From positions 1 to 13,995 of the forward strand of contig DXYS01000024.1 in NCBI GenBank assembly GCA_019415705.1: a stretch of DNA of 13,995 bases, read 5' to 3'. This DNA comes from Bacteroidales bacterium. Its GTDB lineage: Bacteria > Bacteroidota > Bacteroidia > Bacteroidales > Muribaculaceae. The notes below the pieces were generated by a model that made no database searches, was not told where the DNA came from, and was given only the letters and a program-made list of their open reading frames with translations. Shown here piece after piece: positions 1 through 7,636 of the stretch (positions are counted from its first letter, which is position 1; every line of letters begins with the position of its first letter). Made by a program: the position numbers and the translations under genes.

Positions 1-29
1 CTCCCCGCCATCTGTGTTATGGATATAGT

Positions 30-1379
30 TTATTTCAAACCGGTCAAATCAGGATGGAAGATTGTAACTCCGGTTGACTGCGGACGGATGAACATCGTCA
101 TATAGATAGGCGCATAAATGATTTTGCCCTGTCGCTGCATATTTGCAGCACATAAGACATAGGCCTTGTTTATGTCGTATTCGTCACATGACAAAACATT
201 TGACAAGGCATTATGCCTCTCGTAATCCTTGCCTGATTTGACCTCTACGGGGATGACACCCTCTCCGTCAGAAATGACAAAATCAAGCTCGCCCTGACGT
301 TTACTATTAAAATAGAATGGTTGATAGCCGTGGCATACAAGCTCTTGTGCAACGGCATTTTCATAAACCGCTCCAAAATTTATCGCTATGTCTCCCGAAA
401 GTATCTTTGCCTGTATGCCATTGGCATACTGAGCGGTCAGCAACCCGACGTCATTAGAAAAAAGTTTAAAGAGATTCCTCAGACAAGCGAGTCTCAACGG
501 CTGTTTGGGCTCCTCGACATTGTAGACCGGTATGGCCACACCTGCATTACTGAGCCACAGAAAATCATTCTGATATCTGTCAAACTTGGCATGTTCGTTC
601 AAACGTTTAAGTATAAAGCGCTTATTTTTAGCATCCAATTCTGACGGTATCAAATCAAATATCTCTTTTATCTTGAGTTTATCCTCCTCTGCATATTGAG
701 AAATATCCTGCCTATAAAGTGTAATGATATCATTCTGTGCCTGTTCGACGTTTTGCAAATTATTGGCAGCCAGATAATTCACAACGACAGCAGGCATACC
801 GCCAACAATTGTATACAGACGGAAAAGCTCTAACAGACGTTGATGTATCACTTCATCAACGGGTTTACCGGCGTCCCAACTCTCACGCAGATGGGCGATA
901 ACACGATCGGCTACGCCTAAATTCAGTATAAACTCCTCGAAATCTAAAGGATACACTTCTTTAATCCCCATATAGCCCACCGGCACCGAACGTATATCCT
1001 TAAGCTCCACCCCGAGAAGTGAGCCGCTCAACGCATATCTATAGCTGCCTTCATCGACTAAAAATTTAATGGCTGTAATCAGATTGCTGCAGCGCTGCAC
1101 TTCATCGAAAAATATGAGTGTTTTACCCTTGATGAGCGGCTTGTCAGTGACTGCCGATATACGCAGTAAGATATCATCGGCCGAGCCGGCATCAGAAAAA
1201 AGGTCGACAAGTTCGGGACGCTCGATGAAATTTATCTCGATAAACGATTCAAATTGTTCGCCGAACTGACGAATTGCATAAGTCTTACCGGTCTGCCGGG
1301 CACCGGTCAGGAGGAGCGCTCCTCGCTGATTTTTGTAATAGTCACGTAAATATCCTGTTAAATAGCGAAATAAAGCCAT
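30..1379 (-). CDS. AAA+ ATPase with C-terminal DUF4143 domain
   Basis: A 449-residue protein of the ATP-binding/DUF4143 family (COG1373 type). Visible in it are a Walker A motif GARQTGKT (residues 26-33), a Walker B motif LIFFDE (88-93), a sensor-like ALSGS stretch (116-120), and near the C-terminus GELDFVI (363-369) followed by IPVEVKSGK (376-384). That D...ExK spacing resembles a PD-(D/E)xK nuclease fold, a known feature of DUF4143 C-termini. The length is normal for the family and the frame is intact. It would act in the cytoplasm as an ATPase; the biological role of the family is not established, and mobile or defence-like roles have only been suggested. The gene is monocistronic, with its own promoter about 20 bp upstream of the start and a 32-bp tandem repeat around that promoter. 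By eye it is more A+T-rich than the transporter and ComM genes, which may indicate transfer. The family call is firm; the function is unknown. Confidence 0.9.
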   Translation of the reverse strand: MALFRYLTGYLRDYYKNQRGALLLTGARQTGKTYAIRQFGEQFESFIEINFIERPELVDLFSDAGSADDILLRISAVTDKPLIKGKTLIFFDEVQRCSNLITAIKFLVDEGSYRYALSGSLLGVELKDIRSVPVGYMGIKEVYPLDFEEFILNLGVADRVIAHLRESWDAGKPVDEVIHQRLLELFRLYTIVGGMPAVVVNYLAANNLQNVEQAQNDIITLYRQDISQYAEEDKLKIKEIFDLIPSELDAKNKRFILKRLNEHAKFDRYQNDFLWLSNAGVAIPVYNVEEPKQPLRLACLRNLFKLFSNDVGLLTAQYANGIQAKILSGDIAINFGAVYENAVAQELVCHGYQPFYFNSKRQGELDFVISDGEGVIPVEVKSGKDYERHNALSNVLSCDEYDINKAYVLCAANMQRQGKIIYAPIYMTMFIRPQSTGVTIFHPDLTGLK

Positions 1380-1398
1380 AATGAGAGCATTTATGTCG

Positions 1399-1429
1399 CA
1401 AAGATAATCACCGGATGCCGCTTTTCCAA
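1399..1429 (-). promoter_or_regulatory. Bacteroidetes-type promoter for the DUF4143 ATPase
   Basis: On the minus strand TATCTTTG (1406-1399) matches the -7 consensus TAnnTTTG, and TTG (1429-1427) lies 20 bp upstream, the usual spacing for the Bacteroidetes housekeeping sigma factor. Transcription would start near 1392, giving a leader of only about 13 nt before the ATG at 1379. The TTG is part of the TTTTCCAAGG core of the first 32-bp repeat unit, so anything that binds the repeat could compete with the polymerase. Confidence 0.65.
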
Positions 1430-1496
1430 GGTTTTTTCGCTCATTTTTGCCGCTTTTCCAAGGAAAATTCGCTCATTTTTGCCGTTTTTCCAAGAT
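1417..1496. repeat. 32-bp tandem repeat, about 2.5 units, at the ATPase promoter
   Basis: Units begin at 1417, 1449 and 1481, an exact 32-bp period. Each starts GCCG(C/T)TTTTCCAAG; the first two units also share TTCGCTCATTTTT, and the third degrades after about 16 bases. Unit two contains the dyad TTTTCC-AA-GGAAAA (14 bp). The array begins in the -35 region of the ATPase promoter and extends upstream of it. This position fits a set of operator sites or a dispersed intergenic repeat; which of the two cannot be told from one locus. Confidence 0.8.
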
Positions 1497-1506
1497 TTAT
1501 AAGACG

Positions 1507-1536
1507 AAAAAGGGCCGCGCTGAGGCGCTGCCCTTT
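1507..1536 (-). terminator. Rho-independent terminator after the CBM-module gene
   Basis: AAAGGGC (1509-1515) pairs with GCCCTTT (1530-1536), and an inner GCGC/GCGC stem closes the loop with one mismatch between the two stems. Read on the minus strand, the hairpin runs into TTTTT (1511-1507), and it starts about 24 bases after the stop codon at 1560. Placement and orientation fit termination of the 1560-3492 gene. Confidence 0.7.
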
Positions 1537-1559
1537 GATGATAATATAAGATATTGTTT

Positions 1560-3492
1560 TTATCTTACGGCGACTTTGAAAGCCTGTGCGCCGGCACGGA
1601 TGATGTAAAGTCCGGCTGCGACGCGGATGGTCTCTGAAGCTGCAGCGCGTGCCACGGTCATGCCGTTAAATGCAATGACCTCGACCATGCCCTCATAACC
1701 CTCGACGCGGATTGAGCCTTCGCCGGTGATTACAGCGGCATTGCCCTCGCCTACTGCGATATCGTCGACACCCGTATTGATGTTAGGATTGGTCGACTCA
1801 AAACGTATATAGTCAAAATTGGCGGGAGTAGATACGCGCATTGTCACCTGGCCGGCAGTTTGACCTCGTCGGGGAAGGCGACTTCGGCAAAATTGTCCCA
1901 ACCGAGACCGGTGAATGTCTCAGATGTGTGTTCCTTTGTCATGTCATTGTGGAACTTGACAGTCACGTTAGCCGTATTGCCGTTAAGATTATGTGTGGCA
2001 ATGCATGCATACATTTTATAGGGATACTTGCCGTCAGCGTTTGAGAAGGTATAGTTAAACCATTTGCTGCCGTTCATATAGTGGAGATAAAGACGCTCTA
2101 CCTGCTGCTCGTCTTCGGTGAATGTCTTGCGCTCCATGTCGACTTTGTCAACTGCATCTTCACGATAGCCGGTGCCGTTGAAAATACGACCGTCAGGGAA
2201 TTCGTCGTTGGGGTCATGGCGGGGATTGTTGAAAGCTATGTCCTGACCGCCTTTGTCAAAGTTCTCGGCCTCGATGATGCCCGGGATGCTGTGATTGGTG
2301 AACGGCTCGCCCTGATATTCTGCCTTCGTCTCATCGTATTCACCGACTCTGTCGAATGTCATCTTCATAGGATTCATTCCACCGGTAAGATAAATTCTGA
2401 TTTCATGCTTGCCAAGGTCGAGATGGACATCACTTACTGACGATTCTCCTGTATAATTATCCCATCCACCGGTTGAAGCCAATGTACCGCTTTGAGTGGT
2501 TATACGGCGATCAATCATATAGTAATATGAATTATTGCCGGGATTATCAGCTCCATAATTGAGTGTAATCGTGTAGTTGCCGGCCTCGGTCACGTCGACA
2601 GTATAAGCCATCCACTCGCCATTGGATGTATTGCGAATTGCGCCCTGACCGTTAATCTCAACCTCACCGCCTTCCCAGAAGAAACGGTTATAGGTGCCGT
2701 CTCCATTATAACCGGGATTATCAACATTATGGTAAGCCACGCCTTCGCCGCCGCGGTCATAATCGCGCAGATACACCTCGGCGCCGTCCTTTACCTCAAG
2801 GTAGGCAAACGGATAGTTCTCCTCGGGCATGTCGCTGACGCGAGAAATATAAATATTCTGGGGATTGGTGCCGTCACCGCGGAAGTGCATGCGCACGATA
2901 TGGAGGCCGGCGGTTACGGGTATCGTAAATGACTCGTATTTCTCGGAATAGTTACCCCAGCCGTTATTCTTTATATAGAAACTCTCGCATACGCGAATCG
3001 GGTTTTCGCGGTGACCTTTATCGACATCGCCGACCGCATAGGGAATATAATTGCCATCGGTGTCATAACGGCCATCCATCGTGAAATAGACTCTGGAATT
3101 ATTGGCACCCGACGAGCCTGTAAAAGCGAATTTATAGAGACCGTCAGAAGGGAAATTAAAGGTGTAGCACGTCCAGTTGCCGTTGGCCTGATTTTCCATG
3201 TGGTCGCCGTCATCGGTTATTCTGACCTTAAGAGTCGGACGATATTTGTTAGTCATCTCCTGAGTTCGCGTATAAGTTATGCCCTGACCGATAACTTCAT
3301 TGGCTTTGCCGGGCTCATCTCCGGGCACATAGTCAAAATCGGCGGCTTTAATCTTTATCTCCGGCCGTCTTCGGGCACGAGCCATCCCTTGTTCTCATCA
3401 TTAAACGGCAGGCCCGGATAATTTTCGGGCAGTTCAGCTATGGCCATAAACGGTATTATGACCGAAAACGAAAGTAAAGTTCTTAATTTCAT
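1560..3492 (-). pseudogene. Secreted protein with CBM6-like modules and sorting-like tail, two frameshifts
   Basis: Three reading frames join into one protein. The ATG at 3492 gives a signal peptide (MKLRTLLSFSVIIPFMAIAE) and about 25 more residues before a stop at 3355-3357. The second frame (open from about 3385 to 1844) continues with EIKIKAADFDYVPGD. The third continues at about 1850 and ends at 1560. Both joins need a -1 shift, and the total span plus two bases divides by three (645 codons with stop). The body holds three beta-sandwich modules of CBM6 type: first module about residues 45-210, second about 215-395, third starting with GIIEAENFDKGGQDIAF. No catalytic domain is seen. The last about 55 residues, ending GLYIIRAGAQAFKVAVR, resemble a type A (T9SS) sorting domain. 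It would bind polysaccharide at the surface or outside the cell. The breaks may be real decay or sequencing error. There is a promoter upstream and a terminator downstream. Confidence 0.8.
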
Positions 3493-3557
3493 AAGATTAA
3501 ATTTTAAGGTATATTAGTTTTCAGGTATTATTGTGATGAATTTAAGTTGGTCTGCAC

Positions 3558-3598
3558 GTGAGAGACTCACAATATAAACAGCTGTTTGTGACTCACAA
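3558..3598. promoter_or_regulatory. Palindromic operator-like sites at and just after the promoter
   Basis: Three dyads are packed into 41 bp. TTGTGA-C-TCACAA (3586-3598) is a perfect 13-bp palindrome overlapping the -7 box. AAACAGCTGTTT (3576-3587) is a perfect 12-bp palindrome. GTGAG-AGA-CTCAC is at 3558-3570. GACTCACAA also occurs twice as a direct repeat (3564-3572 and 3590-3598), 26 bp apart. Together these look like a paired binding site for a dimeric regulator that would block the promoter. The half-site TGTGA recalls CRP-family sites, but the spacing here is different, so no regulator is named. Confidence 0.5.
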
Positions 3599-3626
3599 AA
3601 ATAGTTAATTCCTGTAAATCACGCAA
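3596..3626 (-). promoter_or_regulatory. Bacteroidetes-type promoter for the CBM-module gene
   Basis: On the minus strand TATTTTTG (3603-3596) matches TAnnTTTG, with TTG (3626-3624) exactly 20 bp upstream. The predicted start near 3589 leaves a leader of about 97 nt before the ATG at 3492. The -7 box overlaps a 13-bp palindrome (3586-3598). Confidence 0.65.
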
Positions 3627-3661
3627 TGTTTCGGCTAATTATTTATCAGCAGGTCGTTTTT

Positions 3662-5038
3662 TTAGCGACTGAGTGAAGTCGATTCGACGATAGTTATGGA
3701 TTTCAGGGCGAGGCGAGCCTCGAGATACGCGCGAAAACGTTCGCGCGAGGCCGCTGACATCGGAGCTCCGTACTTAACAAGACAGACGTTAAGAGTATCG
3801 AGGCGCTGCGTGGCCACATTGCTGACTATAGCCCGCGTGACGGCTATATCCTTGACTTGCGGAAAAATAACGCGCAACTCCGGCGAAATGGTCGCACTGA
3901 TGGTGTCGTTGCGCGCCACATCGGCATTGACCGCCCGGAGAGAGTCGATGGTCTCGCGCTGCGAACTTATCGTGGCCTGCGTGACCTGATACATATCACG
4001 CAGCATGCCTGATGTAGCCTTTGTCGCGTCAAAATCAGATTCGGCCGTCTCGCCTTGGATGATGCGCAGACGTGTACCGGCAAGATGATATTGCGGCAGA
4101 CGGTCGGTGAGAGCGAGCAGCAGAGAATCCTGAGGCAGCACGCGTCCGACAAGACTGACCGTCAGCGAGCGCTCCTTGCCTTTGATTGACGCATTGCTGT
4201 GGAGCACCTGCGTGCCGTCAAAGTCAAACTGTTCGCTGACAAAGCGCTCGCAGTTCATACGGAATGTCGACTGTATATACATGTTATATGTCATGAAGAT
4301 GGCCGGAATGAGAGTAATGAAAGCGATTGTATAGACAGTCTGACGCACACGGCGCGCACGCACCGGATTTGAGTAGTCACGGACATGGTAGTGCATGAGC
4401 TTGACGCCAAGAGTCGTGGCTAACGCGATGAAGACCGAGTTGATGAAGAACAGATATAGCGCTCCGAGAAAATAATGCATCTGCAGCGTGGCGAGACCGT
4501 AACCGACCGTACACAGCGGCGGCATCAGGGCCGTGGCGATTGCCACGCCGGGGATTACATTGCCTTTTGACTTCGACCCGATGGCAAGTATGCCGGCCGC
4601 ACCGCCGAAAAAGCCGATAAAAACGTCGTAGATGGTCGGGGACGTACGCGCCAGCAACTCGCTGTGGCCTTCGCTGACAGGCGATACGATGAAATATACA
4701 CACGATGTGGCCACCGAAAAAAGTGTCGCCATGAAAAGATTGCGGAACGACTGCTTCATCAGGTCGAAATCATGGACACCCACAGCAAGTCCGAGGCCGA
4801 TTATAGGTCCCATCAGGGGCGAGATGAGCATGGCGCCGATGATGACAGCGGTGGAGTTGGTGTTAAGGCCGAGCGAGGCTATGAATATGGCGACAATCAG
4901 CACAAGGATATTGGTGCCGCGGAACGATACGCCCTCGCGGATAGTGTTCTCGGCTTCGGCCTGAGAAATCAGAAAACCGTTGAGACTGAAATAATCTTTG
5001 AGATGAGCCTTGATGGCATTGAAATCGATAGCTTTCAT
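3662..5038 (-). CDS. DUF389 family membrane protein (TIGR00341-like)
   Basis: A 458-residue membrane protein. The N-terminal half (about residues 40-255) holds roughly six membrane segments with the conserved stretches GAMLISPLMGPI (68-79) and ATALMPPL (168-175), which mark the DUF389 family. From about 260 on the chain is soluble and rich in charged residues; it ends without further membrane segments and may form a periplasmic or cytoplasmic domain specific to Bacteroidetes members. The biochemical function of DUF389 is not known; a transport or channel role is only a guess from topology. The ATG at 5038 is the first in-frame start after a predicted promoter and gives a sensible MKAIDFNAIK start. 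The gene is divergent from the transporter at 5245. No companion gene follows in the same orientation within 160 bp. Confidence 0.9.
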   Translation of the reverse strand: MKAIDFNAIKAHLKDYFSLNGFLISQAEAENTIREGVSFRGTNILVLIVAIFIASLGLNTNSTAVIIGAMLISPLMGPIIGLGLAVGVHDFDLMKQSFRNLFMATLFSVATSCVYFIVSPVSEGHSELLARTSPTIYDVFIGFFGGAAGILAIGSKSKGNVIPGVAIATALMPPLCTVGYGLATLQMHYFLGALYLFFINSVFIALATTLGVKLMHYHVRDYSNPVRARRVRQTVYTIAFITLIPAIFMTYNMYIQSTFRMNCERFVSEQFDFDGTQVLHSNASIKGKERSLTVSLVGRVLPQDSLLLALTDRLPQYHLAGTRLRIIQGETAESDFDATKATSGMLRDMYQVTQATISSQRETIDSLRAVNADVARNDTISATISPELRVIFPQVKDIAVTRAIVSNVATQRLDTLNVCLVKYGAPMSAASRERFRAYLEARLALKSITIVESTSLSR

Positions 5039-5120
5039 TTATAACGTAACAGGTTTCATTGTATTCATAGTCATGGACCGTCACCGCCCGGCGGGAGGAG
5101 GCGATTACTGTCACCGATTG

Positions 5121-5153
5121 CAAAATTATGCAATAAATCGTTAGAATATGCAA
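5121..5153 (-). promoter_or_regulatory. Probable promoter for the DUF389 gene
   Basis: On the minus strand TAATTTTG (5128-5121) fits TAnnTTTG. A TTG (5153-5151) lies 22 bp upstream, slightly longer than the ideal spacing. The leader would be about 75 nt. It sits back to back with the promoter for the transporter gene. Confidence 0.5.
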
Positions 5154-5190
5154 GCTCGGGACTAAAAACCGCCTTAATCCCGAGGCGTCC

Positions 5191-5223
5191 TTGTGTCTCA
5201 TTCTTGACTTTTTTATAACTTTG
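5191..5223 (+). promoter_or_regulatory. Probable promoter for the NSS transporter
   Basis: TAACTTTG (5216-5223) matches TAnnTTTG, with TTG at 5191-5193, 22 bp upstream. A second TTG (5204-5206) is too close to serve. The transcript would begin near 5230, only about 15 nt before the ATG at 5245, and there is no recognisable Shine-Dalgarno sequence. Confidence 0.55.
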
Positions 5224-5244
5224 TGACATAACGCATAGTACTTT

Positions 5245-6594
5245 ATGAAAAACGACATAAACATCAATGAGCGGCCGCGTTTTGCGACCCGTTTCGGAGT
5301 CATTGCCACGACTGTCGGCTCGGCGGTCGGATTAGGCAATATATGGCGCTTTCCCTACGAGGCCGGCGCCAACGGCGGAGGAGCCTTTCTGTTGCTTTAC
5401 ATATTTTTTGTCATAGTGGTCGGCATACCGGTCATAAGCGCCGAGTTTCTTGTCGGCCGCGAGTCGCGCCGTAATATCCTCGGAGCATACCACACGCTCG
5501 CGCCCTCACACCGCCGTCTGTGGGCGGCGGCCGGCAGCCTCGGCATAATCTCATCCGTGCTGATACTGTCGTTTTACTCTGTCGTGGCCGGCTGGACGCT
5601 CGAGTATCTGACCGAAGGCGTCACCGGGCGTCTCAACGACTTTGCCCAAGGAGCACGCCACGCGGCCTTCGACTCCTTCACGGCCGGTTGGGCATGTGTG
5701 GCATGGACCATTGTAGTGCTGATAATCAATGCCCTGATATTGCTCGGCGGCGTGCGCAAAGGCATCGAGCGTGTCAGCAACTCGCTCATGCCCCTGCTAT
5801 TTGTCATTCTTCTGGCACTATGCATCAACTCACTGCTCTTGCCGGGCGCGTCCGACGGCCTGAAATTTCTGTTTGCGCCCGACTTCAGCCATGTCACAGG
5901 CCGCACGGTGCTCAACGCCATGGGTCAGGCCTTTTTCTCGCTGTCGCTGGGCGTGGGCACGATGATGATTTACGGCAGCTACTTCTCGTCCAAAACCCCG
6001 ATTGTCAAGTCGTCGGCGACGACTGCCGTGCTCGACACAATGGTGGCCGTGATGGCCGGAGTGCTTATTTTCCCGGCTGTATTCTCCTTCGGCGCATCGC
6101 CGGCCGCCGGCCCCAAATTAGTCTTCGAGGTGTTGCCTGATATCTTCGCCATGATGCCCGGAGGCGCAGTGTGGGCTCCCGCCTTCTTTCTGCTCCTCGC
6201 CCTCGCCTCCATCACCTCGACAATCTCGATGAGCGAAATCTGCATCGCCTTTATCTGCGAGCAGTGGGGAGTCAGACGACGCACAGCCATCGCCGTCAAT
6301 ACGCTGATAGCTGTCTGCCTCGGCTCGCTCTGCGCACTGTCGTTCGGCCCGCTCGCCGATTTCAAAATCTGCGGTTTCACAGTCTTCAACCTGTTTGACT
6401 TTCTAACTAGCAATCTGCTGATGCCGCTCGGAGGCATGTTTGTGGCCATCTTCACCGGACATGTGATCAGCCGCAGTATCGTCGACGCTCAGCTCGCCCC
6501 GGCTCCGCGCCGCATTATCAACGCCATTGTCTTCTCCCTGCGCTACATCGCCCCGACCGCCATCGCCATCATCTTCGTCAGCGGCCTGCTCTGA
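5245..6594 (+). CDS. Sodium-dependent transporter, NSS (SLC6-type) family
   Basis: A 449-residue inner-membrane symporter of the neurotransmitter:sodium symporter family, which in bacteria moves amino acids or related amines inward with sodium. The first membrane segment carries the family hallmark SAVGLGNIWRFPYEAGANGG (26-45), whose unwound GLGN part forms sodium and substrate contacts in LeuT. A second conserved stretch, FFSLSLGVGTMMIYGSY, corresponds to the unwound sixth segment. About 11 hydrophobic segments are visible, the number usual for short bacterial members. The start at 5245 is set by the promoter just upstream and by the short hydrophilic leader (MKNDININERPRFATRFG) before segment one. 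The substrate cannot be read from the sequence. The gene is convergent with the acyltransferase operon, with a 46-bp gap holding a palindrome. Confidence 0.93.
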   Translation: MKNDININERPRFATRFGVIATTVGSAVGLGNIWRFPYEAGANGGGAFLLLYIFFVIVVGIPVISAEFLVGRESRRNILGAYHTLAPSHRRLWAAAGSLGIISSVLILSFYSVVAGWTLEYLTEGVTGRLNDFAQGARHAAFDSFTAGWACVAWTIVVLIINALILLGGVRKGIERVSNSLMPLLFVILLALCINSLLLPGASDGLKFLFAPDFSHVTGRTVLNAMGQAFFSLSLGVGTMMIYGSYFSSKTPIVKSSATTAVLDTMVAVMAGVLIFPAVFSFGASPAAGPKLVFEVLPDIFAMMPGGAVWAPAFFLLLALASITSTISMSEICIAFICEQWGVRRRTAIAVNTLIAVCLGSLCALSFGPLADFKICGFTVFNLFDFLTSNLLMPLGGMFVAIFTGHVISRSIVDAQLAPAPRRIINAIVFSLRYIAPTAIAIIFVSGLL

Positions 6595-6604
6595 CCCCTG
6601 ACGC

Positions 6605-6628
6605 TTATCGGTCGAGCTCGGCTGATAA
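6605..6628. terminator. Palindrome between convergent genes, possible two-way terminator
   Basis: A 24-bp near-perfect palindrome begins TTATCGG and ends CTGATAA around a GAGCTC centre. All positions pair if two G-U wobbles are allowed. It lies 11 bp after the transporter stop and 13 bp before the acyltransferase stop. No T-run follows on either strand, so it is a weak candidate for an intrinsic terminator. Confidence 0.4.
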
Positions 6629-6640
6629 CGGAGAGCGCGG

Positions 6641-7636
6641 TCAGCCTAACAGGCGGCGGAGGGGGGCGAGAGTTTTATAACGGGAGGTAGCCCAATTGAC
6701 CGCGAGAGACAAAGCGACGGTCAGCCCTGCTATCCAAGCTAATGTCGTCACGGCATTGTCGCTTACGAGGCCGCAGGCGATGAATACGTCCATGACATAC
6801 ATGTGCAGAAAATAAATCCACATGCTCAGATAGCGCAACTGCCGGCAAAAATCGTCGCCGCTCACCCTGACAGACATGGCGAGCAAAGCCAGCGCCACGC
6901 CGCCGAAAAGCTGGTAAAAACGGCCACATATTGCAAAAAGGCATATGCTGACCGCGAGCAGGCCCGCAGACACGCCGACGTTGACCGCAAAACGCCGATA
7001 ACGGTATAGCAACATACCTGCCACGATGTATATGCCGCCACCGAGAACACGTGTGCACACGCCCGTGACAATGATGTCGGGATATTTGGGAAGCCCCATC
7101 ATGCCGACAGTCTGACCGGTTATATATATGACAACAAAAAAAACGGCATACAGCCACACGCGCCCCCTTATGTCGTCACACAGCGAAAGCAGAAAGTAAA
7201 CAAACACCGACGAATACAGATACCATATAAACCAGACACCCTCAAAGTCTCCCATCAGGGCTATACGCCCGACATAATCAAACACGGTCTTAACTCCGAT
7301 GGTCGCGTTTTGGCTATAAAGCACCAGCGACACGGGCAGATAAATAAGACTCCAGACAACGAACAGGCGCAGATAACAACGCGACTTGCCGCGCAGGTAA
7401 GCTTTGCTGTCGGCCGACGTCTGCGCGCTGATATGCCGCCCGATAAGATAACCTGACGAAATAAAGAAAAACGGCACGGCCAGATTCTCAAACCAACATA
7501 CGGCCGGTCCATAGACACAAGGCTCGCCGTAAAGCGCCCCGACATGGAGCACCACCACGGCCACCGCCATTATAAATTTCAGGATGTCGAGCGAATTAAT
7601 CTGCCCGGGGGCTGTCGATTTTCGTTGCATAATCAT
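6641..7636 (-). CDS. Acyltransferase 3 family membrane protein
   Basis: A 331-residue polytopic protein of the acyltransferase 3 family, which transfers acetyl or other acyl groups to extracellular sugars. Near the N-terminus is LDILKFIMAVAVVVLHVG, with His31 in the position of the family's essential histidine and Lys20 eleven residues before it where many members have Arg (R-x10-H). VPFFFISSGYLIGRHI (54-69) is the next conserved block. About ten hydrophobic segments fill the chain, the usual AT3 core, and there is no SGNH domain. The start at 7636 overlaps the stop of the upstream gene in an ATGA, which favours this ATG over the one two codons on (MQRKS). It is the last gene of a three-gene operon, so it probably acylates the product of the GT-C-like protein. 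The acceptor is unknown. Confidence 0.88.
   Translation of the reverse strand: MIMQRKSTAPGQINSLDILKFIMAVAVVVLHVGALYGEPCVYGPAVCWFENLAVPFFFISSGYLIGRHISAQTSADSKAYLRGKSRCYLRLFVVWSLIYLPVSLVLYSQNATIGVKTVFDYVGRIALMGDFEGVWFIWYLYSSVFVYFLLSLCDDIRGRVWLYAVFFVVIYITGQTVGMMGLPKYPDIIVTGVCTRVLGGGIYIVAGMLLYRYRRFAVNVGVSAGLLAVSICLFAICGRFYQLFGGVALALLAMSVRVSGDDFCRQLRYLSMWIYFLHMYVMDVFIACGLVSDNAVTTLAWIAGLTVALSLAVNWATSRYKTLAPLRRLLG

Noticed and set aside
1844..3385. Programmed ribosomal frameshifting in the CBM-module gene
   Set aside because: No slippery heptamer is present at either join, and two such events in one secreted protein would be unusual; mutation or sequencing error explains it better.
3645..3672. Terminator hairpin after the DUF389 gene
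   Set aside because: Only a short bulged stem forms on the minus strand (CAGTCG with CGACCTG), and no T-run follows it in that direction.
4863..5339. 158-residue minus-strand open frame across the DUF389 start and the intergenic region
   Set aside because: It overlaps two firm gene starts and both divergent promoters, and its C-terminal part is a shifted reading of the DUF389 gene.
5520..6140. 206-residue open frame on the plus strand inside the NSS transporter
   Set aside because: Out-of-frame shadow of a well-conserved transporter gene; composition is rich in Arg and His with no domain.
6675..7157. 160-residue minus-strand frame within the acyltransferase gene
   Set aside because: Shifted reading of the AT3 gene, Cys/His/Arg-rich, without a promoter or start context.
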